From contig CM024755.1 in assembly GCA_014218235.1 (NCBI GenBank), positions 160,573,941 through 160,637,940 of the forward strand: a stretch of 64,000 bases of DNA, read 5' to 3'. The notes beneath the pieces are model-generated. The model saw only the letters and a program-made list of their open reading frames with translations. It made no database searches and was not told where the DNA came from. Positions within the stretch are counted from its first letter, which is position 1. Each line of letters starts with the position of its first letter. Below, in pieces: positions 21,900 to 33,563 of the stretch. The translations under genes were made by a program, and so were the position numbers. The DNA comes from Colocasia esculenta. Its lineage: Eukaryota; Streptophyta; Magnoliopsida; Alismatales; Araceae.

Positions 21900-22640
21900 C
21901 ATCTTCGAGACATACAAGCTGCATAAGTTACTGAAACTCTTGAAACTGGTGAAGCTAAGATTGGACAAGGTTTCAAGCAAGAAATTGGTCTAAAAAGACC
22001 CGGTGATATCCGTTGCGGTTCTCACTAAATGGATTACTTAACTTAAACTTGATGCTCGCATCTGTAACTGATGTGATTGAGACTGTAATAGAGATGGTTT
22101 AAATTCAAAACATAGAGTTGAAGCATAAATGTTATTAGAATCAATGAAGACTTGTGATTTTGCATTTGATCTACATTTGATGAAAAACAATCAAATGAGC
22201 TATTTCAAGCACTACATCAAAAAGATCAACACATTGATAATGCAACTGAGGTTAGAGTAGTTGATATATCAAAGTAGCGAATTCCCATCGCTTGGAGGTC
22301 TCCACATTTTGTTTAAAGCATGGGATTGTCATTTGAAATATGGATGATGCATTCATAGCCTGTGGCCATTCCGGGCGAAGAGCTCATCAAGTTGCAAATT
22401 TATATCACTACTATTTTGAATTATTTTTGTTCAGTTTTAAATCTGCAATTTAAAGTTTTCACAGGATATTTACAGAAATAAACACTGAGTTATTGACCTG
22501 CTTTTCGTCTTTGAATTGAGAAAATTTATTTGCAGCTTATAATAAACAAAGGGTAGTGATACTTGCTGAACTCTATCCACGCTTTCTACTCACTGAAACT
22601 TGATAATCACTTGGAAACTTTACATAATCTAGCCAACTTG
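21900..22640 (+). pseudogene. hAT-type transposase-derived pseudogene (DUF4371/ZMYM1-like)
   Basis: Fragments in order resemble the plant TTF-type/DUF4371 hAT family. ETLETGEAKIGQGFKQEI-like text is followed by LKRPGDIRCGSH at 21990-22025, where the family has RWGSH (Trp changed to Cys). Then come SMKTCDFAFDLHLM, ALHQKDQHIDNAT, and a C-terminal piece at about 22455-22600 (INTELLTC, NKQRVVILAELYPRF). Every segment has stops or frame changes. Recognition is from recalled family phrases; a protein search would settle it. Confidence 0.6.
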
Positions 22641-23210
22641 AGCAAGTATTGCAAGGCAGAAGATGTAACTACACTTGTAGAGAGTACAAATAATTGGGAT
22701 CCATAAAAAGTTCAGCCGTTGTTTTGCTATTCTCCCTCTACAATCTCCTTTTTTTGTCAGTATTCTCCCTCCACAATCAAAAACCCAGTCAGCCAAATAC
22801 CACCTGATCAACTTGTTTCATATACAATATTGTAACTTGAAACCAAATTCTGTGTCCAAGGACTTCACCAGGTGGTCTTCATGTTAGCATCTGTCGGTAA
22901 CATAGGATGGCAGTATACAGACAACTCATGATCTATAAGAGAAATAAATATGGGCGAAGCATCAGAAGACACATCCAAAAGGAAAGTTTGACCCCAAAAT
23001 GAAATCAGTGGAAAATAAACCAGATCAGACAAAGCAGCTTCAGTTCTTCAAGTACATCATTCACATGCAAAGCCATTTATCTGCTAGAGAGTACTAGATC
23101 AACTGAGGACAAATAGAACCTTTTAACCCAACAAGAGGTATTTGAGAATCTGAAACGAAAGCTGTGCAAACATCTAGAAAAGTGTAAATGGCATTGGATG
23201 CAGAGATAGT
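22641..23210. other. Intergenic, nothing recognised
   Basis: No sustained reading frame and no repeat recognised. It could hold distal 3' sequence of the minus-strand transporter gene at 24101, but no polyadenylation site can be fixed by eye. Confidence 0.4.
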
Positions 23211-23307
23211 TTTATGTACTTCTAATCTTTTTTTCTTTTTTTTTTTTGAAATGTGGATGGTACCACAGTATATATATTGAAGGAGGAATTTATGTACTTA
23301 TAATCTT
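23211..23307 (-). mobile_element. Short 5'-truncated retroposon with long target duplication
   Basis: A ~60-bp insert (23230-23288) is flanked by near-identical 19-bp copies of tttatgtacttctaatctt (23211-23229) and tttatgtacttataatctt (23289-23307), one mismatch. On the minus strand the insert is about 40 bp of unique sequence followed by an A-rich tail of about 22 bases. A poly(A) tail plus a long target duplication is the mark of LINE-type target-primed insertion. Confidence 0.6.
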
Positions 23308-23600
23308 GTCAAGCGTATTCCTTCATTTGATTGGAGAAGAAGATTATAAGACCCATGATATGCAAATACAAAAAGTAATCTGAATCAATCCCCAGGGAGA
23401 ATATTATGACAGGTCCCCTGAATCAAGTTCAGAGGCAGTAAAGATATGTACTTATAATCTTGTCAAGCGTATTCCTTCATTTGATTGAAAAAGGAGATTA
23501 TAAGACCCATGATATAAAACTACAAAAAGTATTCTGAATCAAGACCAAGTAAGAATATTATGACAGGTCCCCTGAATCAAGTTCATAGGCAGTAAAGATA
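23291..23600. repeat. Tandem duplication, ~154 bp x 2
   Basis: 23291-23444 and 23445-23600 are two head-to-tail copies starting tatgtacttataatcttg and ending ggcagtaaagat, with scattered differences. The repeat start coincides with the target duplication of the adjacent retroposon. Confidence 0.85.
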
Positions 23601-24100
23601 TGGAGGCAAGTTATACTCAAGTAAGAAACTTTCAAGTTATGAGAAAAAAAATTGGTGTGTCAAATGGTAATGACTGTTACAATACTGGGAAGATCAACCA
23701 AGTTTCCCAAAGAATCCAAAACTTAATCAATGTGGGAGAGGCAACTTATAGACTCCACATCATTGTTCCTCGGAGTGATGACATCCTTGAGATTTCTGTG
23801 GATCCAAAGACTCAAATCACCTTTTGCACAAATCAAAATCAGCATTTGCAAGATGTCCCACGAAGTCACATTTTCTACAGAATCTAGCTATCCTGACAAA
23901 AGAATCCTTGAGATGTGGTTTTCACAAGGAAAAAGAAGGATTACTGCACCCTTTTCACCCACTTCATGTCCAGAGAGACAACACCCATATTGCTGATATG
24001 CTCTGTAATTCTCAAGCGGCAAGAAGATGAAGCAGCTGGCCAAGCACTGAACTTGAAAAGTGTCTGAATGAATCAAAAGAAGAGTGAATCATAGTCCGAA
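23601..24100 (-). other. Region 3' of the transporter gene
   Basis: Probably 3' untranslated or flanking sequence of the gene ending at 24101. Plus-strand frames here (e.g. 23600-23887) resemble no known protein. Confidence 0.4.
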
Positions 24101-25534
24101 TCACCTAGATTTGTTTTGGATGCTGTAGATGTTGCCGGCGACGCCGATCACGCTGGCCACCCCCGCCAGAACCAGCATCAACCAAGAGAAGAACTTTTCC
24201 CCACTCTTCAGGGCAGCCTTGCCCTGCTTATGCAGCTTCAGAGCAATGAGAGACGGAAATATGAAGCCAAGAGAGAGCCCGGTGGTCGCGCCAGTGAACT
24301 TGAAGGCCACCCAAATGTTAGGGATCATGGTAGAGCCCAGGTAGATCAGCGCCAGCAGCACCGCCGTCAACCCCAGCGTCCTCCCCCTCCCCTGAGGGAA
24401 CTTCCCCTTGAAGACGGCGACGCCGACGGTCTGCCGCAGCGAGAAGTGGATCACCGGGAAGACGAGTACCAGGTGGAGGACGTACCCAACTCTCACGATG
24501 TAGTTGAGGGCGGAGCTGAACCGGATGCCGAGGTCCTTGTCGAAGTTGGTCAGCACGTCGGACTCGGTGTCGTCCCCGAAAAGCAGGTATCCGGAGACGG
24601 CAGTGGAGGCATACACCGCTACGCAGAGGACGGTGGTGACCCTGCTTACGTGGTTCATCTTCGCCGGCGACCGCCCCCGGAGCTCATTATAGATTGGCTG
24701 GACGTTGAAATGGCAGACGTAGGCGTTAGTCATGATGGGGACGACCACCAGCAGGTCCAGGATTGCTGCCCTGGAGCTCAGGTCCGGCCCCATCCTGGGG
24801 GTCCTTATGCTCCCCGCGGCGACCTTGATGAGGGCGATGATGCAAGAGACCACCACGAAGACGACGGCGAGGGCGACCGAGGCCGCCGACGTCAGGCTCA
24901 GCGAGTCGATCCTCTCTAGCGCGCAGAGCGGGGCGAGGAAAATGACGAGGGTGATGAAGATGATAAGCCTCCGGTCGCTCCAGGTGCCGTCGCCAAGCCA
25001 TTGGTAGAGCACGCCGACGTGCTCCGGAGAGCCGGACATGACATCGCCAATGATGATGAGGTACACGATCAGGATACCGGCGTTGTTGACGACGATGCAG
25101 ACTTCGGCGATGGCCCGGGCGGGGAGGCCGAGAGCGGAGCGGACGGCGTCGCCGTAGGAGGCGGCGCGGGAGAGGACGGAGGAGCGGACAAGAAGCTCGA
25201 TGCTGAGTTCGGAGAGGGCGCCCATGAGGGCGATGCAGACCAGACCGAGGGCGAGGCCGAGGACCCTCATTGTCGCAGGGAGGGCCATGATGCCGGCACC
25301 GATAACGGAAGTCGCCAGGTTGAAGACGGCCCCGGGGACATCGGAACCCTCGGACTTACGCGTCTCCTGGTCGCTGCGTACGGTGGCGCCGCCGGCGTCG
25401 AGGATGAGGGGGAGGTCCTCCTTGTCGTGCCCGTCGGCGTCTCCGACGTAAATCCCATCGGATTTGGAGACCGTCTGGAGCTCGACGGAGGGGAAGTTGA
25501 CAGGGAGGGCGGAGTAGGTGCCCTCCTTCCCCAT
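24101..25534 (-). CDS. Vacuolar amino-acid transporter, AVT6 type
   Basis: A single uninterrupted frame of 477 codons from the ATG at 25534 (context gcggcgATGG, MGKEGTYSALPVNFPS) to TGA at 24101-24103. It belongs to the Aa_trans/AAAP superfamily, AVT6 subgroup, which moves neutral or acidic amino acids across the tonoplast, generally out of the vacuole. The soluble N-terminus (~65 residues) is followed by the first membrane segment with the family motif SVIGAGIMALPATM (about residues 75-90). About ten more hydrophobic segments follow, including VCIVVNNAGILIVYLIIIGDV and a final AGVASVIGVAGNIYSI. Length is normal for the family and there is no intron. Third codon positions are overwhelmingly G or C, unlike the AT-rich surroundings; this is common in monocot genes. 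Which member (A-E) cannot be decided. It is the only intact host gene in the window. Confidence 0.9.
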   Translation of the reverse strand: MGKEGTYSALPVNFPSVELQTVSKSDGIYVGDADGHDKEDLPLILDAGGATVRSDQETRKSEGSDVPGAVFNLATSVIGAGIMALPATMRVLGLALGLVCIALMGALSELSIELLVRSSVLSRAASYGDAVRSALGLPARAIAEVCIVVNNAGILIVYLIIIGDVMSGSPEHVGVLYQWLGDGTWSDRRLIIFITLVIFLAPLCALERIDSLSLTSAASVALAVVFVVVSCIIALIKVAAGSIRTPRMGPDLSSRAAILDLLVVVPIMTNAYVCHFNVQPIYNELRGRSPAKMNHVSRVTTVLCVAVYASTAVSGYLLFGDDTESDVLTNFDKDLGIRFSSALNYIVRVGYVLHLVLVFPVIHFSLRQTVGVAVFKGKFPQGRGRTLGLTAVLLALIYLGSTMIPNIWVAFKFTGATTGLSLGFIFPSLIALKLHKQGKAALKSGEKFFSWLMLVLAGVASVIGVAGNIYSIQNKSR

Positions 25535-26437
25535 CGCCGCAGAACAGAGATCCGAACAAAAGGAATCCAATTTATAGGTGCGCGACCTCCATTATCATCT
25601 GGGTATGCATCAAAATTCTTCCTTTCGTGCTTCTGTAGCTGGTTCCAAGCGGACCAGGAATCGATGGGCAAGGGAGGAGGGGGTGGGGAGAGGTGATGGG
25701 ACGGTAAAGGAAGGATCTTTGAGGAGTAGATCTGGTTGTGTGCTTTGCTTAACAAGATAGAAGAAGCAACAGAAGTTGGGAATTGCAGGGGGGTGGGGGA
25801 GGTTTCTTCTGTGTCTCTCTCTAGATCCGTAAAAAACCTTTTAAACCTTTCCTCTCTCTCCCAATTGAGCAATAGAGAGAGAGAGAGAGATTGTGGGATA
25901 AAGGAGATAGAGAAGATCTTATTTTTTCTTCAGAGAGAGAGAGAGATTTCCGGGGTGTTCTCACCAATGGTGTCTTTCCTCTCTTCTTACTCTAATTGGG
26001 TGATGTTGCTTCGTCAGACGTGAGGAGGCCTTGTTGGCTTGGGAAAGGGGAAGACTCCTCCTTGTGTCCTTGGATCTACCAAAAGCTGGATTCCTTTTGT
26101 CTCCTTCTCTCTTCTCTCTCCCTATCCCATTTGTCAAAAAGTCAGAGCCTCCAAAGTTCGACTTCAAGTTTGGCAGGAAGGGTTCTCATTAATTGTCAGC
26201 CTCCTCTCTTCATTACAATTCCTTCAACTTTGCCCCCTAATTTCTGCCCCATGACAAAGTCATGGTGTATACATGGAATCATAATGGTAATTTCATGTGG
26301 GTAACACTCACTTACAAGATTTTTTATGACTAACGTTGTGATTGTGAGTATCCTTCTCCTCACACTAATCCAAGACCAAAATGTTGTATAAATACGTAGA
26401 TAGATACGCTTTGAGATGTGTCTTGTCACAAACAAAT
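25535..26437 (-). promoter_or_regulatory. Upstream region of the AVT6-type gene
   Basis: Presumed 5' UTR and promoter, read on the minus strand. A TATAAAT on the minus strand at 25570-25576 is only ~36 bases from the ATG, so it may not be the true TATA box. CT-rich tracts on the coding strand (25873-25890, 25933-25948) resemble the pyrimidine-rich microsatellites common in plant 5' UTRs. No other site can be supported. Confidence 0.4.
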
Positions 26438-26445
26438 GTTGTACC

Positions 26446-27623
26446 CAAGATTTGGCGCATCGCCGATTCGGACCGGATCGGGATTATCCTGATCCGATCC
26501 GATTCAGGCGGATCGAACCGATTCGGTTCGATCCGCTTGGATTCGGCCAGAACTTGGTCCTGTTCAGGCAGGGTTCATTGGACTCAAGATCTTGTTCAGA
26601 CAGGGTTATCAGGATCTCCTTATTTACTTGAATATCATTTAAGTAAATGTTACCATTTACTTAAGATATTACATGTAAATAAGGAAGTACCCCCATTTGA
26701 ATCAAATAAAAATATCAAAAAAATCATATCTCTTACCAATAAAAAGTCAACTCTCCCATCGAAGAACAAAATCGCGATTTTGGTGATTTTAGCGAAATGT
26801 TAACTTTTTAATCTCTCATATTTGGTCTATCTAAAAATTTGATAATTCAAATAAACCATATGGAACACTAAAAATCTAAAGTCCGATAAAAAAAGTCAAA
26901 TGTGCATGTGACTTCTCCGAGGGAGCCGCTCTCCTACTGACAGCACTAAGTCTGCTCGAGGCATCTCAGGATTTGGTCAAACTTAAGTTATCATCACCTA
27001 AACTCATGAGAATTTTCACTTTCTAATTGAAAAGAAACTAGAAAGTGACAATTCTTATGAGTTTGAATGATCATAACTTAAGGTTGACCAAATCTTGAGA
27101 TGCCTCGAGCAGACTAAGTGTTGTCAGTAGGAGAGCGGCTCCCTTGAAAAACTCACATGCACGTTTGACTTTTTTTACCGGATTTTAGATTTTTAGTGTT
27201 CCATATGGTTTATTTGAATTATCAAATTTTTAGATAGACCAAATTATGAGAGATTAAAAAGTTAGCATTTCGCTAAAATCACCAAAATCGCGATTTTGTT
27301 CTTCGATGGGAGAGTTGACTTTTTATTGATAAGAGATATGATTTTTTTGATATTTTTATTGGATTCAAATATGGGGTACTTCCTTATTTACATGTAATAT
27401 CTTAAGTAAATGAAACAACAAATTATAACATTTACTTAAATGATATTCAGGTAAATAAGGGGATCCTGACAACCCTGCCTGAACAGGATCCTGAGTCCAA
27501 AGAATCCTGCTTGAACAGAACTAGGCGGATCGGACCGAATCAAGCGAATTGCGAATCGGATTTCCCCTGATCCGCACCGATTCGCCCGAATCGGCCCGAT
27601 CCGATCCGGCACGCCAAACCATG
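26446..27623. mobile_element. Foldback (long-TIR) DNA transposon, hAT-like
   Basis: Two arms of ~580 bp, 26446-27024 and 27040-27623, are inverted copies around a 15-nt loop. The ends read CAAGATTTGGCG and, on the other strand, CATGGTTTGGCG. An 8-bp duplication GTTGTACC flanks it (26438-26445 and 27624-27631), which fits the hAT superfamily. The outer arm ends are rich in degenerate gattcgg/cggatcgg repeats, and each arm carries aaatcgcgatttt. There is no transposase, so mobility would need a helper element. Confidence 0.88.
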
Positions 27624-27631
27624 GTTGTACC

Positions 27632-28337
27632 AACCAACCATTGGGACATGATTTAGTGAAAAACAAATACTTATTGTAAGAATATATTGTAGTAAACTCA
27701 TAAAAAATGAGTTGATTCATAAATATTTAAGTTAGATTTATAAATATTTAAATTAGACTCATAAAATGACATAACTGATATGTCATGATCTACTAATTTA
27801 TCTTAAGTGAATTATCGAGCGAGTACTAATCGGTGGGGACAAAAAAAAAAAAGTTACCGTTGCACTAAATATTTCTCAGTCAAAACATAGGAGATGTCAT
27901 CCGGTGTAGAATTAGGTTGAGGAGGACAACATGACAACGGCAGAACAATGAGAATACTTTCCACTTAATACTTTTTAAAAAAGATACTTTCCACTTAATA
28001 ATATAAAAGGATGATGTGACGAGAAGAACAGAAACTCAAGTTTTCTTAAGCATTAAGATGTGTTTTTTATTTTTCTTACAAGTGAAGATTTGTTACATCA
28101 TGAAATGGTCTGATATTTATGCATCAGAGTTGATGTAACAAAAATAACAAGGAAATGTTCAGAAAAATTTGCTCGATGCGTCTAATATAAATCTAGACTT
28201 AAGCTAAAGAAATTTTTGTATGTAGATCTTTTCATTCTATGTTATCAACGACTACAGGGAGTAAAATTTTCATTCCATTTTCAACATACTATTATATATA
28301 TATACATGTATAATATGATTTAGACTAGGTTTGTTTC
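27632..28337. other. AT-rich intergenic, nothing recognised
   Basis: No reading frame, repeat or RNA gene seen beyond short A-runs (27841-27851). Confidence 0.5.
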
Positions 28338-29020
28338 TGATACAGGTCGTCCCTTCCGACATCTGGTAGAGCGACTTGGCAGTTGGCTCATTCCGATCTG
28401 GTGCTACAGGTCGTTCTTAGCCAACCTTTGGTTGTGCGACCCGGATCTGGAGGACCACAAGAACGCCGACCGACCTCCGTATGTGGCCCTGATAATCCGA
28501 CCTTCAAGTGTCTCAAGAATAATAGAAAGTTGTTGTCTGGGGGAGGGAATGGCAAGCCTGGACTTCCTTGGTTAGGAAGGACTGACAATGGAAAGGTCCG
28601 AGGATTATGGGCCACGTACCTTAATCGCCCTCACACGTCTACAATGGGGAGGTTAGAATCGCAGAATGGCCCACGAATCACGGTTGCGGATCGCGCCACG
28701 ACAGCTGGCCCAAAACTCCCGAGACTAGCTCGCCACACCTGCCTCCCATTACCCCTGCCTGCGGGAATCAAGGGTGAGCTCAAAGGCACGTACGAGAGTG
28801 GCCTCCGGTAATTCAGCCCACTGAACCTCTATAAAAGGAAGAGACTTCATTCAAGAAAAGGTATGCTATATCTAGCCCCCGAAACTCTCTGATTCCGACC
28901 ACTCAGATTGACTTGATCGTCAGAGTCTCTACTCACCGAGGTCCCTCGGTAATTTTTTACAGGTCGGAACTCGTTTTCGTCCGCCTCGGTCCCCAGCGTC
29001 CCGCAGCCTCGACGCACACC
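28338..29020 (+). repeat. LTR-like fragment with TATA box
   Basis: A GC-richer block starting tgatacaggtcgtcccttcc, with a strong TATA box (TATAAAAGG, 28830-28838) and a downstream layout like a Ty3-gypsy LTR R-U5 region (ctcggtaattttttacaggtcgg at 28940-28965). Its right end meets the chromovirus insertion and I cannot find a second LTR or a coding region. It could be a solo or truncated LTR. The 142-aa frame across it has no known domain. Confidence 0.45.
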
Positions 29021-29025
29021 ACCAT

Positions 29026-31307
29026 TGTGACGGAACGCCTCGGCCAAGCCCGTTAAACCGATAACGTACTCGATCCGAGTCCGCCTCCCGCGAACGGGCC
29101 GAAGCCTCACTAGGGAAACCAAAACCACAGTCCGTGTAAACACAAAGGAACACACCACATTTTATATATATTTCACAAGTTACATAGCCAATTTCCACAA
29201 AACTGAAAAGAAGTACAAGAGCTTGGGGCACCCCGAGGTACAACTAAAGAAAATAAACAACTAACTACACTACACTGCTGGAGCTGCTACTACACAGCTG
29301 GAGGTACCGACCCTGCACCGCTACGATGCGGCTCTGAACTGGACGTCGGTCGTGAAACGTCCTCCTCGCTCTCACCTGTGGGGGGTAGGGGTGAGCCTCG
29401 CTAGTCAATGGCTCAGTAGGGAACTCCCCCAACACCGAGCAAACCAAAACCACAGGTACGAAAGCAGTAAACAGTACTAACAATTTATAGAACAGCTAAG
29501 CAGGATATAAAAGCTGTAAAAGTACTCACCGTCTGCCGACTACGAAAAACAACTGTAATAATTAGACGGCAAACCAGTACAGGTGTACAAGCTAAAGTAG
29601 AGACAGCCAAACACGAGCCACGTGAACTGGTTCGCGACACCAGAAACTGACTCGGACAAGCTAACACAGGTCTACCTCTCAGTCTCGCAGCCAAGAACGA
29701 AAGGTCCAGCTGCCGCTCCACGTGAAAAGGTCAAGCAACTGTGGAGACCAACTAAACACCACCACCTGCGGACCACACGGTCACAGGCCCATGCCTGACA
29801 CCTCTAGAGATCCTGGCCCGGAACTCTCTAGAGTGAGGCACTGGAAAAGGACTAGCTGGGGTCCAGTACGTCTACTGGTGTCGTATCCCCAACTACGAGC
29901 GCGCTACAAGTGACTAAAGACAAACACAAGTGTCACTGTCCCACTGTCGTCTTTCCCTCAGCCGGATGTACAACTCAAGCTCAAGAGGAGGGTGTCCAGG
30001 TCAGACGACACAGACCTCGACGGTACAACACAAGTACCGGGACAAAGCCCCGAGCTAACAGCCTGGCTCACAAAGAACCTGGGGCACCCAACTGGAGAGG
30101 TAACCACGGTAGGCGTCGTACTACTCGCCACGTACACAAAACCACGTGCACGTCACACACAAATCACGTGAAACCACACGTAAACCTCAAGTAACAACAG
30201 TCTACCACACGTGAACCCAACTGGTCTCGCGTGAACAACACACAGCCACGAAAGTAAGTAAGTCACTGCATACTCCGTATGCTAAATACAGAAACCATGT
30301 GCACTTAGTGCACCTCAGGTGCCAACGCACCATTAATTATCGACAAATACCTTAAATAGTCATTTCTGCTTATATACAAGTAGGCGGCCACATCGACTGC
30401 CGCTTACAGGAAGTAGACGTCAAGTGATCTGGCCGTCTATATCCTAGCTGATGAACCTGGCGACCAACGATGTTGACGCCAAGATCTTCAGCTTCTACTC
30501 CTGCAGAAACCCTAACCGATCCCACATGCATTCCTTGATCCCGAAACCATTAAGGAAATAGGAGGAAACAGTTCCTCTAACTCCCATGCATTATAATTAA
30601 ACTAAAACAACATGCTTTACTACATAAAATCATCAAACCACCCATATCCCTGCATGGATACCATGACCCGAAATCACCATTTTCATGCAGATTCATGTTA
30701 TCTAATTACATTAACAACCTACAGGAACTACAAGGGTCATTCCCTACCTCAGAACGCGCTAAAACCTCCCGCAATCTCCGGTTCACACCGAACCCTCCGC
30801 GAGCTCCCACAGGAATTGCACCACGCCATGGCGTTTCCTCGTGCGATTCGGCAACGCCACACGTCCCACGATCCTCCAACCAGTCTCTTGTACCTGTTGG
30901 AAGCTTTAGGGACACGGGGGATGAAGTTGGGGCAAGGGAGAATGAGAACCAGGTAGAAAACCTGCTCTCGGGTGACCCTATAACCTGCAGAATTCTCAGG
31001 TTGGCGTCAACCCCTCTGCCGCCAATAGCAACCGCCACTCTAAACGTCCACATCTAATGCCGCCAGGATCATGAAGTCAACGGCACCTCACCTGGACGCC
31101 AACAAGTCAACGGCCACCCCTGGCCGCCAACTCCAACCCAACTGCAGCAGGTCCTATTTCATTTCAGGACCAAACCTGCACCTCACCTGAACAAACCACA
31201 CATCCAAACCAAACATTCCACACAACCAACTCACACTGGCCTCACAACGGCCGCCACAACCACAACACACATGATCCACATGGATCTGAAAAGCACGCGA
31301 CGTTACA
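29026..31307 (-). repeat. Element C 3' LTR
   Basis: Left-hand copy on the plus strand. A candidate TATA box, TATATAAG on the minus strand, is at 30369-30376 (30368-30377 gcttatatac). Many cacgtg/acgtga phrases occur at 30130-30240. ORFs inside it have no domains. Confidence 0.9.
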
Positions 31308-31422
31308 TTACTATCATCTAAAAAGAAAATTTTGACCTCGAAATTCATAACACAACTCAAAGTTAAACAACTTAAACATATACAACTTTACAAGCATTAT
31401 CATCTAAAAGAAACACAAAAAC

Positions 31423-32771
31423 TTATTCAAACAGATAGGGATACCCTTTAGCCATTTTCTCGGCTAATTCTCAGGTATCCTCACCACCCAACCTATTCTC
31501 CCATCTCACTTTAACTAGCTCAATTTCTTTATTTCTCAGCTTCTTTATCTTTCGATCTGTAATCTGCACCGGGTATTCTGGCATAGTCATATCCGGCCTC
31601 AGGTCACCACCTTGATATCTAATTATTTGAGCTGGATCTTCAATGCACTTTCTCAACATAGAAACATGAAATATATCATGAACATCCGCAAAAATCTGCT
31701 GGCAAATCTAGCCTATAAGCTGTTTCCCCAATCCTTTCAATCACTTGGAAAGGTCCCACATATCTTGGACTCAACTTTCCAGTCTTGCCAAATCTCATAA
31801 TGCCTTTACTGGGGAAACTCTCAAGAAAACAAAATCTCCCACTTCAAACTGAAGTGGTCTCCTCCGGATGTCTGCATAACTCTTTTGCCTACTTTGAGCT
31901 GCCTGCAATTCTTAATAAGCTTCACACTTCTGTGGTTTACTGAATCAATTCAGGACCCACTAATGCCTTTCTCCACTTCATGCCAGTTCAATGGGGTTCT
32001 ACATGGACTTCCATATAAAGCTTCATACGGTGCCATCCCAAGACTGGTATGATAACTATTATTATAGGCAAACTCAACCATTCCCAAATGATGCTCCCAG
32101 CTACCTCCCCAAACTAAACAACAAGCTCGCAACATATCTTCAATCGTCTGAATGGTCCTCTCTATCTGACCATCTGTCTGGGGATGATAAGCGGAACTAT
32201 ACCTCAGCTCAGTACCAATTACTCTTTGCAGGCTTCTCCAAAAACTAGAAGTAAATCTTGGATCTCTATCAGACACAATAGTCTTCGGGATACCATGCAG
32301 TGGAACAATCTTTTCAACATAAATATTTGCTAATCTGTCCACTGTCCAAGACATACTCACTGCCACAAATCTGCACACTTTGGTTAATCTATCAACAAAT
32401 ACCCATATTCCATTATACCCGGAACTCGATCTCGGTAAACCTGCCACAAAGTCCATAGCAATATCATCCCACTTCCACTGTGGAATGGGCAACGGTTGCA
32501 ACAAACCTCCAGGCTTCTGATGCTCTGCTTTAATCTGTTGACAGATAACACACCTTGCAACAAATTCCGCTATTTCTTTCTTCATATGAGGCCACCAAAA
32601 ATGCTTTCTCAAATCATGGTACATTTTAGTACTACCCGGATGGATAGTGTACCTAGATTTATGAGCCTCTTCCAACACTCGCTGCTTCACCTCTCTTTCA
32701 GCTGGAACAAACAATCTACCCCTGAGCTTGACCACACAATTATCATCAATAGTAACTCCTTCCATTTTCAC
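31423..32771 (-). pseudogene. Element C integrase and chromodomain (broken)
   Basis: The integrase frame is open from 32771 to 31950. It holds an HHCC finger (HKSRYTIHPG, CVICQQIK), a DD35E core (WDDIAMDFVAG, VSDRDPRF, QTDGQIERT) and FAYNNSYHTS. After a frameshift near 31950 the GPY-type segment (PRYVGPFQVIERIG) appears in another frame. The chromodomain follows at 31659-31423 (ITDRKIKKLRNKEIELVKVR). A TGA at 31471 replaces the Trp of the TWE motif, and KGYPYLFE ends at the TAA at 31423. Chromodomains direct insertion towards heterochromatin marks in this group. Confidence 0.87.
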
Positions 32772-32816
32772 AATTTCAGCTAAACTTGCATCTGCTCTCT
32801 GAGCCTCAATAATCTG

Positions 32817-33539
32817 TCAATATAAAGACGGCTCTACAGCACTAGCAGCTAGTACTGTCCGCCGCTGATTACTGGGCACATATAAGGAGTTCTCCACTAC
32901 TTCTTCGTACAACTTCCATTCTTTAATCATCATCAGATTCATATATGCCTTTCTGCTTAAGGCATCAGCTACAACATTGGCCTTACCCGGATGGTAAGCC
33001 AAACTGAAATCATAATCCTTCAAATATTCAATCCATCTGCGCTGACGAAGGTTCAAATCTTTTTGCGAGAAAATATACTTCAAACTTTTATGATCTGTAA
33101 AGATCTCAAATCTCTCGCCATACAGATAATGCCTCCACATTTTCAAAGCAAACACAACTGCTGCCAATTCCAAATCATGAGTGGGGTAATTCTCTTCTGC
33201 TGGCTTCAATTGCCTGGATGCATATGCTATCACTTTGCCATGCTGCATAAGCACTGCTCCAAGTCCTCTCCTTGAAGCATCAGTATACAACACAAAACCA
33301 CCACTCCCTGCCGGTAATGTCAATATAGGTGCCGATGTAAGTCTTTTCTTTAATTCCATAAAACTTTTCTGACATTCACCGGACCACACAAAAGGCACAC
33401 CTTTCCTAGTCAATTTAGTCATAGGTGCTGCAATCTTAGAAAAATCTTGAATAAAACGTCTATAATAACCTGCCGATCCCAGAAAACTTCTAATCTCAGT
33501 TATTGTCTTAGGCACTCCCCATCTCATCACTACTTCCAC
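32817..33539 (-). pseudogene. Element C RNase H
   Basis: Open frame carrying the end of RT (ITEIRSFLGSAGYYRRFI, a thumb/connection motif) and RNase H with LYTDASRRGLGAVL, HDLELAAVVFALK and FTDHKSLKYIF. The terminal VVADALSRK precedes a variable linker. It is separated from RT and integrase by frame changes at both ends. Confidence 0.87.
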
Positions 33540-33563
33540 TTTACTGGGTCCACTGCTACTCCT

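Noticed and set aside
25535..25570. 12-residue N-terminal extension of the transporter
   Set aside because: The upstream codon is TTG, not ATG; the first ATG, in good context, is at 25534.
24116..25696. Plus-strand frames of 231-267 codons opposite the transporter
   Set aside because: Shadows of the GC3-rich coding strand; products are low-complexity Asp/Glu/Gly/Arg.
28383..30194. Frames in the LTR-like block and chromovirus LTR
   Set aside because: Located in LTR sequence, repeated in the other LTR with frame differences, no domains.
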